Both the position numbers and the translations under genes were made by a program. Of a DNA stretch of 52,021 nt, positions 39,213 through 48,114 are shown in pieces. The stretch comes from a candidate division NC10 bacterium RIFCSPLOWO2_12_FULL_66_18 (lineage in GTDB: Bacteria; Methylomirabilota; Methylomirabilia; Methylomirabilales; 2-02-FULL-66-22). How positions within the stretch are numbered: the first letter of the stretch is position 1; each line of letters opens with the position of its first letter. A model generated the notes under the pieces. It was given only the letters and a program-made list of their open reading frames with translations. It was not told where the DNA came from and ran no database searches. The stretch covers positions 1-52,021 of the forward strand of contig METI01000081.1 of the NCBI GenBank assembly GCA_001771285.1, in the 5' to 3' direction.

Positions 39213-42200
39213 CCTTCCTCAACCCGGCCGCATTCCTGCTGCTCCTCACGATCCCGGTGGTCATCCTGTTCCACCTGCTGAAGATCCGCCGGCAGCAGGC
39301 GGTGGTCAGCAGCACGCTGCTCTGGGGGGAGAGCCTGCGGGACCAGCAGGCCAGTGCCCCCTTCCGCCGCCTGAAGCCAAACCTCTTGCTCCTGCTCCAG
39401 ATCCTGGCGCTGTTGGCCCTGGCGGTCGCCCTGGCCAGGCCGGCGCGGACAGTCCTGGCCACGGGCTACGAGCGGAACGTCTTCATCCTGGATGTCTCGG
39501 CCAGTATGCAGGCCCGGGACCTGCCGGGGTCGCGCTTCACCGCGGCGAAACACGCCGCCCTGGCCGAGCTGGAACAGTTGCGCCCCGGCCAGCAGGCCAT
39601 GGTCATCGTCTCCGGGCACGAGCCCCGGGTGCTGGTTCCTTTCACCGAGGAACAGCGGGTGCTGCGGCAGGCCATCCAGGCCCTCGAGCCGCTGGACGTG
39701 GAGGGGGAGCTGTCCGGGGCCTTCCGCCTGGCCCAGGCCAATCTGCAGCAGGGCGGCCGGCCGGCCGTGATCCACGCCTTCACCGATGGGGCCTTCGACG
39801 CGCCGAGCCTGCCGGACATGGGCGGGGCGGCCATCCGCTGGCATCGGTTCGCCCAGCGCGGCAAGAACCTCGGCATCACCGCCTTCGAGACGCGCAAGAC
39901 CTACTTCGGCGCCTATGATTACCAGGCCTTCCTGTCGGTGGCGAACTACAGCAGCGAGGCCGCGACCTTCGACCTCACCCTCACGCTGGAGGGCACGCTC
40001 CTGAAGGCGGAGCGCGTCACGCTGGGCCCAGAGGTCAAGCGCTCCCTGGTCATCCCGTTCACCCACAACGGCGGCGGGATCCTGCGGGCGGAGATCAACG
40101 CCCTGGACGAGCTCAACGTGGACAACCGGGCCCTGGCCGTCCTCCCGCCTCCGCGCCCCCTCCGGGCGCTCCTGATCAGCGGAGGCAACGCCTTCCTGGA
40201 GAAGGCGCTGACGGCGGACGTCCAGATCCAGATGGAGGTGGGGACGCTAGATTCCCTGGCCCAGGCGGCCCAGTACGACGTGGTGATCCTGGACAGCGTC
40301 CCGGCCAAGACGGTGCCCCCCGGGCGGTACCTCTTCATCAACACCCTCCCGGAGGGGATCCCGCTGGAACTCCTCGGTCGCGTGGACGAGCCGCCCATCA
40401 TCGACTGGGACCGGTCCCATCCCGTGATGCGCTACCTGGACCTCTCCAGGGTGGCGGTCCAGGATGCCATGCGGGTCCGCCCCGTAGGGAGCGGCCGCGC
40501 CTTGGTGGAGTCCAACCTCACGCCGCTCATCTACGCCCTGGACGAACGGCGGGTGAAGGCGGTCTTCGTCGGCTTCGATCTGTACCGGACCGATTTCCCC
40601 CTCCGCGTGGCGTTCCCCCTGTTCGTCAGCAATGCTCTCCGGTGGCTGTACCCCAGCCAGATCGAAGACGCGGGCCTGCAGCTGCGCGCGGGCCAGCCCC
40701 TGACGGCCAGCCTGCCGGCAGGGATGCGCGAGGCCACACTCACCGATCCCGCGGGCAAGAGCTGGACGCTGCGGGCGGACGCGGACGGACGGGTGGGCTT
40801 CGTCGACACCGCCCGCGCCGGCATCTACACCCTGAAGGCGGGGGCGTGGGAGCAGCGCTTCGCCGTGAACCTGCTCTCGGACGGGGAGTCCAACGTCGCC
40901 CCCCGCGCCCAGGCCCTTCCGGAGCGGGCCGGCCAGGGAGCCCCCGAGGACGAGGCCGCCGCCTTCCCCTCGCGCCAGGAGCTCTGGCGGCTCTTCGCCC
41001 TCTTGGGCCTGCTCCTGCTCTGCCTGGAGGGGGCCCTGTACCACCGCCAGGCGCAGGGGAGCTGGCCGCTCGGCGCCGTGGTCCTCCGGGGCGTCGTGGT
41101 CCTGCTCCTGATCCTGGGGCTCCTCGGGGCGGGGCTGCACCATACCACCGACCAGCTCAACGTCCTGTTCCTGCTGGACGCCTCGGACAGCGTCTCGCTG
41201 GAGAACCGGGTGAAGGCCCGACAGTACGTGGAGGAAGCGGTCAAGGCCGCGGGCAAGCGGGACCGATACGGGGTGGTGGCCTTCGGGGGGAGCCCGGTGC
41301 TGGAGGCCCCGCTGGGCAGCGGCCCCTTGCCGGAGAAGCCGCCCGGCGTGGCCAATTCCCGTGCCACGGACATCGGGGGGGCCATCAAGCTGGCCCTGGC
41401 AGCGTTCCCCCGGGAGGGGGCGAAGCGGATCGTCCTCCTGACCGACGGCAACGAGAACCAGGGGAACGCGCGGGAGGCCGCCCAACGGGCGCAGGCCGAG
41501 GGGGTGGACATCCACGTGGTGCCCCTGCGGAACGAATACGTAGGCGAGGTCCTGGTGGAGCGCCTGGTGGTTCCCCAGGAGGTGAAGTTCGGCGAATCCT
41601 TCCTGGTCCGGGTCGTGGCCTGGAGCGCGAAGGAGACCGCGGGCCGGATCTCCCTGTACCGGGATGGGGAGTTCGTGGGGGCCCAGCCCGTCAAGCTCAC
41701 GCCGGGGAAGAACGTGTTCGCCTACCAGCAATCCATTGACCAGGGCGGGTTCCACGTCTTCCAGGCGCGCCTGGAGGCGCCCGATGACGTGGTGGAGGAG
41801 AACAACCGGGGCGTGGGGCTGGTGGCGGTCCGGGGCCGGCCGCAGGTCCTGTACGTGGAGAAGGACCGGGACCAGGGGGCGCACCTCTTGAACGCGCTAC
41901 GGACGCAGAACCTCCAGGTGGAGATGGTCGGGCCCGAGGCCCTGCCCACCACCACGGAAGGCCTCACCCGGTACGACTCCATCATCCTGAGCAACATCTC
42001 CGCCCTGCGCATGACGAAGCCACAGATGGAACTGCTGCGCAACTACGTCCGGGACCAGGGGGGTGGCCTGGTCATGCTGGGCGGCGAGGAGAGCTTCGGC
42101 GTGGGCGGCTACTACCGCACGGCCGTCGAGGAGGCCCTCCCCGTGACCATGGAGGCCCGGCAGAAGGTGGAGATCCCCTCCCTGGCGGTGGTGCTGGTCA

Positions 42201-43651
42201 TCGACCGGTCCGGCAGCATGGAGACCAGCGTGGACTCCCGCTTCTCCAAGCTGGACCTGGCGAAGGAGGCCGCCCAGCTCGTGGTGGAGCTTTTGGACGA
42301 GCGCAACGAGGTCGGGATCATCGCCTTCGACACCGCCTGGAGCTGGGTCGTGCCCATGGGCCTCGCCAACGACAAGGACCGGATCCTCAAGGAGATCGCC
42401 ACCATCAAGGCGGGCGGGGGCACCGACCTGTTCCCGCCCCTGAAGGAGGCCTACCAGACCATCTTCGACCGGAAGGCGCTCCTGCGGCACGTCCTGGTCC
42501 TCTCCGACGGCGAGGTGACGGTGGCGGACTTCGCGGGCCTGGTGCGCCGGATGCAGAAGGACAAGATCACCGTCTCCTCCGTGGCCATCGGCAAGGACTC
42601 GGACATCCGCTTCATGACGGACCTCTCCCGCTGGGGCCGGGGTCGCTTCTACTACACCGAGGACGTCTACAGCATCCCCCGGATCCTCACCCTGGAGACG
42701 CAGCTGGCCAGCAAGGCCTCCATCATCGAGCAGCCCTTCCGCCCCGTGCTCAGCCACGCGGGCCACGAGATCGCCCAGGACGTCCGCTGGGACCAGGTCC
42801 CGCCCCTGGGCGGATACGTGTCCACCACGCCCAAGCCGACGGCGGACATGATCCTGATGTCTCACCAGCGGGACCCGATCCTGGCGGCCTGGCGGTACGG
42901 CCTGGGGCGCACGGTGGCCTTCACCTCCGACGCCAAGGCCAAGTGGGGCATTCTCTGGGTGAAGTGGGACGAGTTCAGCAAGCTCTTCGGCCAGACGGTC
43001 CGCTGGACGCTCCGGACGGCGCAGCGGAACGAGGTGGTGACGTCGGTCGTCCAGCGGGGAGGGCGGGGCGAGGTCCAGCTCGAGGCCGTGGACGCCAAGG
43101 GAGAGTTCGTGAACTTCCTGGAGGCCAATGCCGGCGTGGTCTACCCGGACAAGACGCAGGGGGTGCTGCCGCTGGTACAGGTGGGCCCCGGGCGCTACCG
43201 CGGCGCCTTCCCGGCGGCGGAGCAGGGGGCCTACCTGGTGGGCGTCGCGGAACGGAAGGATCAGAAGATGGTCGGCTCCGAGGTGGCGTCGCTGGTGGTC
43301 CCCTACTCGCCGGAGCATCGGGCGCTCTCGGTCAACGAGCCGCTGCTCCGCGACGTGGCGACCGTCTCGGGCGGCGCCGCGCCTTCGCAGCCGGGGCAGA
43401 GCTTTACCCAGAACCGGCGGAAGGCCCGCGTCTGGATCGAGGCCTGGCCGTATCTGCTGGGCCTGGCCCTCCTCCTGTTCCTGCCGGACGTGGCCATCCG
43501 GCGGCTCCAATTGCGGGGGCGCCTGTGGCGCAGTCTCTCTGCCCGGAGCGGGCCCCGCCCGACCGGTCCGGGCGGCGCGACGGGAGGAACGGAAGGGGAC
43601 GCTGCCGGACACGTGGCTGCGCGGTTCGGGGGTCGCGGACGGCGGTTGTAG
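39209..43651 (+). CDS. Very long BatA-like protein with three VWA domains
   Basis: 1,480 residues. The N-terminus is BatA-like: membrane segment at 6-25, VVSSTLLWGE, second segment about 55-78, then a VWA domain whose metal site is the weak DVSAS at residues 94-98. A middle membrane pair lies at about 592-611 and 618-642. A second VWA domain follows with LLDASDS (about 654-660), then a class I glutamine-amidotransferase-like region, a third VWA with a complete DRSGSM (about 998-1003), and a last membrane segment at about 1412-1432. This looks like a head-to-tail fusion of a BatA-type protein and a PF07090-like VWA protein, which are usually separate genes. The frame has no break. Start ATG overlaps the DUF58 stop. 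Confidence 0.88.
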   Translation: MTFLNPAAFLLLLTIPVVILFHLLKIRRQQAVVSSTLLWGESLRDQQASAPFRRLKPNLLLLLQILALLALAVALARPARTVLATGYERNVFILDVSASMQARDLPGSRFTAAKHAALAELEQLRPGQQAMVIVSGHEPRVLVPFTEEQRVLRQAIQALEPLDVEGELSGAFRLAQANLQQGGRPAVIHAFTDGAFDAPSLPDMGGAAIRWHRFAQRGKNLGITAFETRKTYFGAYDYQAFLSVANYSSEAATFDLTLTLEGTLLKAERVTLGPEVKRSLVIPFTHNGGGILRAEINALDELNVDNRALAVLPPPRPLRALLISGGNAFLEKALTADVQIQMEVGTLDSLAQAAQYDVVILDSVPAKTVPPGRYLFINTLPEGIPLELLGRVDEPPIIDWDRSHPVMRYLDLSRVAVQDAMRVRPVGSGRALVESNLTPLIYALDERRVKAVFVGFDLYRTDFPLRVAFPLFVSNALRWLYPSQIEDAGLQLRAGQPLTASLPAGMREATLTDPAGKSWTLRADADGRVGFVDTARAGIYTLKAGAWEQRFAVNLLSDGESNVAPRAQALPERAGQGAPEDEAAAFPSRQELWRLFALLGLLLLCLEGALYHRQAQGSWPLGAVVLRGVVVLLLILGLLGAGLHHTTDQLNVLFLLDASDSVSLENRVKARQYVEEAVKAAGKRDRYGVVAFGGSPVLEAPLGSGPLPEKPPGVANSRATDIGGAIKLALAAFPREGAKRIVLLTDGNENQGNAREAAQRAQAEGVDIHVVPLRNEYVGEVLVERLVVPQEVKFGESFLVRVVAWSAKETAGRISLYRDGEFVGAQPVKLTPGKNVFAYQQSIDQGGFHVFQARLEAPDDVVEENNRGVGLVAVRGRPQVLYVEKDRDQGAHLLNALRTQNLQVEMVGPEALPTTTEGLTRYDSIILSNISALRMTKPQMELLRNYVRDQGGGLVMLGGEESFGVGGYYRTAVEEALPVTMEARQKVEIPSLAVVLVIDRSGSMETSVDSRFSKLDLAKEAAQLVVELLDERNEVGIIAFDTAWSWVVPMGLANDKDRILKEIATIKAGGGTDLFPPLKEAYQTIFDRKALLRHVLVLSDGEVTVADFAGLVRRMQKDKITVSSVAIGKDSDIRFMTDLSRWGRGRFYYTEDVYSIPRILTLETQLASKASIIEQPFRPVLSHAGHEIAQDVRWDQVPPLGGYVSTTPKPTADMILMSHQRDPILAAWRYGLGRTVAFTSDAKAKWGILWVKWDEFSKLFGQTVRWTLRTAQRNEVVTSVVQRGGRGEVQLEAVDAKGEFVNFLEANAGVVYPDKTQGVLPLVQVGPGRYRGAFPAAEQGAYLVGVAERKDQKMVGSEVASLVVPYSPEHRALSVNEPLLRDVATVSGGAAPSQPGQSFTQNRRKARVWIEAWPYLLGLALLLFLPDVAIRRLQLRGRLWRSLSARSGPRPTGPGGATGGTEGDAAGHVAARFGGRGRRL

Positions 43652-43736
43652 CGACGAGGCATCGCCGGCCGACCCCGGATGACCTGCGCGGAAGGCGATT
43701 GGCAAACAGAGGGTGAATCCACATGGGGTGACACCA

Positions 43737-45146
43737 ATGAACACGAGAAGCACGTGGGGCGGGACCCGTTTGGTCGTGCTCATCATGGCCGCCCTGTGGG
43801 TGGCGGCACTCGCCGGGCGGGCGAACGGACAGGCGCCGAATGCGCCGCCACCGACGGCGGCACCCAGGATCCCGCTGGCGGTGATCCCGTTCACGGGGTC
43901 TGCGACTGGCGTGCCCGAAGGATTCGGCGACGCGCTGAGCGAGGCGGTCCGCCACGGGCTGCGGCAGGTCCGAGCGGTACGCCTGGTGGATTCGGAGGGC
44001 ATCGTCGCGTCAGGGCAGCGCGTGAACGTCTCGGTGGCGGACGTCCTGACCGATGAGGCCGCGCTCCGACTGGCGCGGGATCTCCAGGTCCTGGGGCTCG
44101 TGACCGGGACTTATGCCCTGGATGGCGACATCCTGAGGGTTCAGGCCCGGATCGCGGACAACGGCGGGGGGCAGGTCGGCCACGTCATCATGGGCGAGGA
44201 GGCCGTGGGCCCGCTGAGCGACTTCCTGGCGGGTCAGGGGCGGATCGCCCGGCAGCTCCTCCGGCATTTCCAGGTGCGGGTGACCCCGCACGATGAGCGG
44301 CGGCTGCAGGCGGCCTTCACCAAGCAGACCGGCTCGCTGGAGGCCTACGCCCTCTACGCCCGGGCCATGTGGCAGCAGGGCCTCCGGACCCGGGAGGGGC
44401 ACGAGCAGGCCATCGCGCTCTTCGGCAAGGGTCTGGAAGCGGACCAGAACTTCGCCCTGGCCCACTTCGGCCTGGGGATCTCGCTCTTCGCCACCAACAA
44501 CCGGTGGAAGGCCTCGGGCGAGTTCCGGAAGGCGATCCAGTTGGATGCGACCTTCGTGGACGCCTACAAGTGGCTGGGCGATCTCTTGGTCAACAGCCCG
44601 CGCCGCCTGTACGATCAGGCGATCCAGGCGTACCAGAAGGCCGTGGAGCTGTCGCCGGACTATGCGGAGGCGTTGGTCGGGCTGGGGGACGCCCGCCAGG
44701 CCAAGGGCCAGTACGACGAGGCCATCGCCGAGTACCGGAAGGCGCTGCAGCTGGAACCGGAGAACGCGCGGGTGCACTTCGGCCTGGGCAAGATCTACTA
44801 CAACGAGAAGCAGCTCTATCACGAGTCCGTGGCCGAGTATCAACGGGCCATCCAGCTGGATCCCAAGTTCCTGGAGGCGCACCTGAGCCTGGGCGAGATC
44901 TACGAAGAGAAGGGTCTGTACCAGGACGCCATCGCCCGCTACGGCCACGTCCTGTCCCTCGACCCCCGCCACCCGGGCGCCACCTACGGGCTGGCCCTGG
45001 CATATGAGAAGGTGGACGCGAAGAAGGCCATCGAGCAGTGGGAGCGCTACATCGAGCTGGCCTCCACGCTGCCGTCGGAGAAGGACTGGGTGGACATCGC
45101 CCGGAAGCACCTGAACAAGCTGCGCCGCGAAGAGAAACCGAACTGA
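43737..45146 (+). CDS. Secreted TPR-repeat protein
   Basis: 469 residues. Signal-like N-terminus to about residue 32 (VLIMAALWVAALAGRANGQA), then a domain at about 45-180 that resembles the CsgG/FlgO-like lipoprotein fold (LAVIPFTGSATGVPEGFGDALSEAV). From about 200 on there are at least six TPR units (for instance AIALFGKGLEADQNFALAHFGLG and the repeats that follow). ATG at 43737 follows GGGGTG; the in-frame GTG at 43713 is an alternative. TPR partners of this sort (BatB/BatE-like) accompany BatA and MoxR. Confidence 0.85.
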   Translation: MNTRSTWGGTRLVVLIMAALWVAALAGRANGQAPNAPPPTAAPRIPLAVIPFTGSATGVPEGFGDALSEAVRHGLRQVRAVRLVDSEGIVASGQRVNVSVADVLTDEAALRLARDLQVLGLVTGTYALDGDILRVQARIADNGGGQVGHVIMGEEAVGPLSDFLAGQGRIARQLLRHFQVRVTPHDERRLQAAFTKQTGSLEAYALYARAMWQQGLRTREGHEQAIALFGKGLEADQNFALAHFGLGISLFATNNRWKASGEFRKAIQLDATFVDAYKWLGDLLVNSPRRLYDQAIQAYQKAVELSPDYAEALVGLGDARQAKGQYDEAIAEYRKALQLEPENARVHFGLGKIYYNEKQLYHESVAEYQRAIQLDPKFLEAHLSLGEIYEEKGLYQDAIARYGHVLSLDPRHPGATYGLALAYEKVDAKKAIEQWERYIELASTLPSEKDWVDIARKHLNKLRREEKPN

Positions 45147-45148
45147 GA

Positions 45149-45240
45149 GCCGAGAGTCGCGAGCCGAGAGCCGCGATTCGTGAATCGTGAAACGTGATGC
45201 GTGACGCGAGGAACGACGAGCCACGAACCCTGAGTCAAAC
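45149..45240. repeat. Word island E: GAGAGCCGAGAG and CGTGAA words
   Basis: Two runs: GAGAGCCGAGAGTCGCGAGC with a further GAGAGCCGCG, then TTCGTGAATCGTGAAACGTG and GATGCGTGACGCGAGG. The second run contains the island D 16-mer in reverse; the first shares GCCGAGAGCCGCG with the complement of island G. Lies between the TPR gene and moxR. Confidence 0.65.
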
Positions 45241-45253
45241 TACGAGGGGCCAC

Positions 45254-46270
45254 ATGCGCGCCGAAGAACGAGCCCAACAGTTCCGCGAAGTGTTCACGTC
45301 GCTCACGCGGGAGATCGCCAAGGTGGTGGTGGGCCACGAGGAGATCATCCGTGGCGTCCTGGTCTGCCTGTTTTCCGGGGGCCACGCCCTGCTGGAGGGG
45401 GTCCCGGGCCTGGGGAAGACCCTGCTGGTCAAGACCCTGTCGGAGAGCCTGGACCTCCGCTTCTCCCGGATCCAGTTCACGCCGGACCTGATGCCTGCCG
45501 ACATCATCGGGACCAACATCGTGGTGGAGGCGCCGGGGGGAGGTCGCCACTTCACCTTCCAGGCCGGGGCGCTCTTCGGGCAGATCGTCCTGGCGGACGA
45601 GGTCAATCGGGCGACGCCGAAGACCCAGTCCGCCCTCTTGGAGGCCATGCAGGAGCTGTCGGTCACGGTGGGCGGCGTCCATCACGCCCTGGCGCCGCCG
45701 TTCTTCGTCCTGGCGACCCAGAACCCCATCGAGATGGAGGGGACCTATCCCCTGCCGGAGGCGCAACTGGACCGGTTCCTCCTGAAGCTCAAGGTGCGGT
45801 ATCCGAGCGCCGCGGAACTCACGGAGATCGTCGAGCGCACCACCCGGCCGCAGACGGAGCTGGTGCAGAAGGTGACGGACGGCCCCGAGGTGGAGGCCAT
45901 GAAGGCGCTGGTGCGGGAGGTGCCCGTCGCCGAGCCGGTCAAGCAGTACGTGACCCAGCTCGTTCTGGCCACCCGGCCGGATCATCCCGCGGCCCCCGAC
46001 ATGGTCCGGCGCTTCGTGCGGTACGGCAGCTCGCCGCGGGGCGCCCAGGCGCTGGTCCTGGGCGGAAAGGTGCAGGCCCTCCTGGACGGGCGGTTCAACG
46101 TGAGCTTCGAGGACGTGCGGGCGGTGGCCCTCGCCGCGCTCCGGCACCGGTTGATCCTGTCCTTCGAGGGCGAGGCGGAGGGGGTTGACCCCGACCAGAT
46201 CCTGGAGGACGTCCTGTCCCGCCTTTCGACCCAGCCGGCGAAAATGGCCCTGCTCCCCGAAGGGCTGTAG
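45254..46270 (+). CDS. MoxR-family AAA+ ATPase
   Basis: Chaperone-like AAA+ ATPase, 338 residues. Walker A GVPGLGKT (about residues 46-53), Walker B LADEVNRA, and the ATQNPIEMEGTYPLPEAQLDRF segment are the MoxR signature. ATG at 45254 follows GAGGGG. It is the last gene of the DUF58/VWA/TPR set, whereas moxR more often comes first; a terminator-like hairpin closes the unit. Expected to remodel one of the VWA partners, by family precedent. Confidence 0.95.
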   Translation: MRAEERAQQFREVFTSLTREIAKVVVGHEEIIRGVLVCLFSGGHALLEGVPGLGKTLLVKTLSESLDLRFSRIQFTPDLMPADIIGTNIVVEAPGGGRHFTFQAGALFGQIVLADEVNRATPKTQSALLEAMQELSVTVGGVHHALAPPFFVLATQNPIEMEGTYPLPEAQLDRFLLKLKVRYPSAAELTEIVERTTRPQTELVQKVTDGPEVEAMKALVREVPVAEPVKQYVTQLVLATRPDHPAAPDMVRRFVRYGSSPRGAQALVLGGKVQALLDGRFNVSFEDVRAVALAALRHRLILSFEGEAEGVDPDQILEDVLSRLSTQPAKMALLPEGL

Positions 46271-46285
46271 GGCCAACACCCCTCG

Positions 46286-46323
46286 AGGGCAGGCACGCCG
46301 TCCCGCCGGACGGTGCCTGCCCT
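46286..46323 (+). terminator. Terminator-like hairpin after moxR
   Basis: AGGGCAGGCA (46286-46295) pairs with TGCCTGCCCT (46314-46323), with an inner CCGTCC/GGACGG stem and a two-base bulge, loop CGCC. It is followed by TCGTGTTT, a short T-rich tail. Sixteen base pairs in total, 13 bp after the moxR stop. Confidence 0.75.
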
Positions 46324-46348
46324 TCGTGTTTCCGCCCACCCCAACGAC

Positions 46349-46418
46349 GCGTATGGCTTATGGCCCATGGCGCATGGTCACGTTTGAACCATACGCAATA
46401 CGCCATATGCCATGGGCC
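46349..46418. repeat. Word island F: ATGGC / GCCAT words
   Basis: GCGTATGGCTTATGGCCCAT and GGCGCATGG, then ACCATACGCAATACGCCATA and TGCCATGGGCC. GGCCCATGGC (46362-46371) pairs with GCCATGGGCC (46409-46418). The arms and the spacer are both made of the same short word. Confidence 0.65.
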
Positions 46419-46487
46419 GCTTCCCCAAAGGTTGGGATCGGGAATTGGGGCCGTTGAATCGAGCGATCATCGGGCTTCTGGGAGTAA

Positions 46488-46862
46488 TCCCAGAGCGAGG
46501 GGCTCCGGAGCAACATCTCGGTCAAGCCGACCCACATGGGGTTGAAGCTGGACGGGCGCCTCTGCCTGGAGATCCTGCTGGCGGCCGACTGCCCCGTGGG
46601 GATCGCCACGCACGACGACTGGCTGATCCAGGAGGCCCGCAGGCTGGTGGGGCACTTGGGGCTCCCCCGGGACCGGTACGAATTCCAGATGCTCCTGGGG
46701 GTGCGCCCGGACCTGCGCCAGCGGCTCCGCGCCGAGGGCGAACGGGTGCGCATCTACGTGCCCTTCGGGGAGAAGTGGCGCGCCTACTGCCTGCGCCGGT
46801 TCACGGAGAATCCGGAGCTGCTTGGCCACGTCCTTCGGGCCCTCTTCCGGCCCGGCGCCTGA
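46488..46862 (+). pseudogene. Proline dehydrogenase remnant with internal deletion
   Basis: After a TAA at 46485 the frame reads 124 codons. The start (NISVKPTHMGLKLD) matches the first half of the proline dehydrogenase barrel, but it passes at once to GIATHDDWLIQEAR and then the C-terminal EFQMLLGVRPDLRQRL and VRIYVPFGEKW, RRFTENPELL. The intact enzyme has about 120 residues between those two parts, including the lysine-glycine-alanine strand. So both the 5' third and a central block are gone. It oxidised proline to pyrroline-5-carboxylate when whole. No start site is convincing. Confidence 0.8.
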
Positions 46863-47597
46863 CCCCAGTGCGGAATTCCAACCGCCGAGGCGCCAAGAAC
46901 GCCATGGCATCCCCAGCTCCGTCTCATAGGTCCTGATCGAAATCCCTGGCAGCGTGAAGGCAACTTCAAGCGATGGGCATGTGGCAGGGCTGCTTCCGAA
47001 ATATCCGCGATAACCGTGCCTGGTCCCCTGCTTGCGTCCCCTCCTTGCCACGATTCCACCTGGTAGGCGCTCGGCGCTGCCGCCTGGAACCTCGGCTCTC
47101 CTCCCGCCCCAATTGACCGCTGACCAATTGACCCATGGACGGGTCCGTCTCGGCTCGCGGCTCTCGGCTAGGCTCTTGACTTCGCCGTCGGCAGTGATAT
47201 CGTCTTCCCGCCCTCCAGGGTTTCCGTGGCACTGGACGGGAAAGGGGACCGCGGAAGTCATCGTACAAGCGACGATGCAACAGCCGGGACTCATGCCTGA
47301 TCCGGACCACCACGGCCCCTCAGCGTGGCAGATCCCGAGGGGCCGCGACGCCGGAAGCGCGCGATTAAATTCCGGCCCAAATTGGAAAGCCTATTCAGTC
47401 TGCTGTCCCCTCGTATCTGGGGGGCGGGAGCGTTCGCAGCCCGGCGGGTACGCTGTGATGACGCCAACCGACCGACAGGCCCAAGAATTCGCCACTTGCG
47501 TGCGAAGACATCCGCTTACGAACGTGCGTGTTATCCTGACAGGGACTCAGGTGTTTCGTTCTTACGCGGACCATATACTCAATAGTTCGCCGAAACC
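46863..47597. other. Gene-poor stretch between PRODH remnant and cassette array
   Basis: About 735 bp with no credible gene. It holds word island G (47108-47175). From about 47340 base composition becomes more mixed (TAAATTCC, AAATTGG and so on). A short open frame at 47325-47585 (RRRKRAIKFRPKLESLF) has no ribosome-binding site or family look and is not called. The first cassette boundary should lie in the last 100 bases but I could not place it. Confidence 0.5.
47108..47175. repeat. Word island G: CAATTGACC and CGGCTCTCGGCT words
   Basis: CCAATTGACCGCTGACCAAT then TGACCCATGGAC, followed by GTCTCGGCTCGCGGCTCTCG and GCTAGGCTC. The second part is the complement of the GAGAGCCGAGAG run in island E, with a shared CGCGGCTCTCGGC. 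Confidence 0.55.
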
Positions 47598-48077
47598 ATG
47601 AGAAATTGTTTACCGTACGATCCGGGTGTTCTGCCAACGAAGCTGGCGCCTTCGGCCGGAGAATCCCTTACCTGTCGAGTGAATGGATTGCCTCCTTACA
47701 AGGACGAGCATTTCTCAATTCGCAACGTCCGGCACAAGATCCATGATCGGTTCAAGGCTCTGCGTGATGCCGCAATCCGATCCATGGACGGCCGTGCTCC
47801 CTACCGCGGTCCAGTGAGGCTGGATTTCGATATGCATGCTCCCGGATTTGAAGCCGGCACAGCGCTCATAGATTACACGGGCGGAATCGAAGACATACTG
47901 GACGGGTCACATGGTGTGGAATTCACGTACCTCCCGATTGTCTACGAGGATGACTGCCAGGTGTGCGCAGGAAGAAGCAGACTTATCCGCGATCCAAGCG
48001 AATTCTATGAACTGCGGATCACGTTTCTCGGTGAAACGGTCGACGGCGAAACACCGGTTGGAGGCGGCGCTGAGTAG
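47598..48077 (+). CDS. Cassette gene 1: possible RusA-like nuclease fold protein
   Basis: 159 residues, start ATG 47598 without a strong ribosome-binding site. NGLPPYKDEH near residue 30, the basic helix NVRHKIHDRFKALRD, and DYTGGIEDILDG followed by PIVYEDDCQV recall RusA-like Holliday junction resolvases, in which a GLPP-type start, a DxxN/D-rich loop and a DDxQV strand are conserved. The match is by eye and the final lysine of RusA is not seen. The stop codon lies in the loop of attC 1. Function unknown. Confidence 0.7.
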   Translation: MRNCLPYDPGVLPTKLAPSAGESLTCRVNGLPPYKDEHFSIRNVRHKIHDRFKALRDAAIRSMDGRAPYRGPVRLDFDMHAPGFEAGTALIDYTGGIEDILDGSHGVEFTYLPIVYEDDCQVCAGRSRLIRDPSEFYELRITFLGETVDGETPVGGGAE

Positions 48078-48101
48078 CGCGCCTCAACCGCCCCGTTAGA
48101 C
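48055..48101 (+). other. attC-like site 1
   Basis: Arms CGGTT-g-GAGGC-g-GCGCT (48055-48071) and AGCGC-GCCTC-AACCG (48076-48090) give a 15-bp stem with two extrahelical G (48060, 48066) on one arm and a 4-base loop. Four bases later comes the R-box GTTAGAC (48095-48101). Unpaired bases on one arm are how integrases choose the attC strand. The partner R-box on the left is poorly conserved. Confidence 0.72.
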
Positions 48102-48114
48102 GGCGTTACCAAGA

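Noticed and set aside
45188..45210. Second parS site in GTGAAACGTGATGCGTGACG
   Set aside because: It has only GTGAAACGTGA without the inverted half; this is a word-island chance match.
47528..47534. GTTATCC as the left boundary (attI or attC) of cassette 1
   Set aside because: It departs from GTTRRRY at two bases and no paired arm with an extrahelical base was found next to it.
47325..47585. An 86-codon open frame (RRRKRAIKFRPKLESLF) before the cassette array
   Set aside because: No start signal or family resemblance; another frame is equally open here. Could be a fragment, but not supportable.
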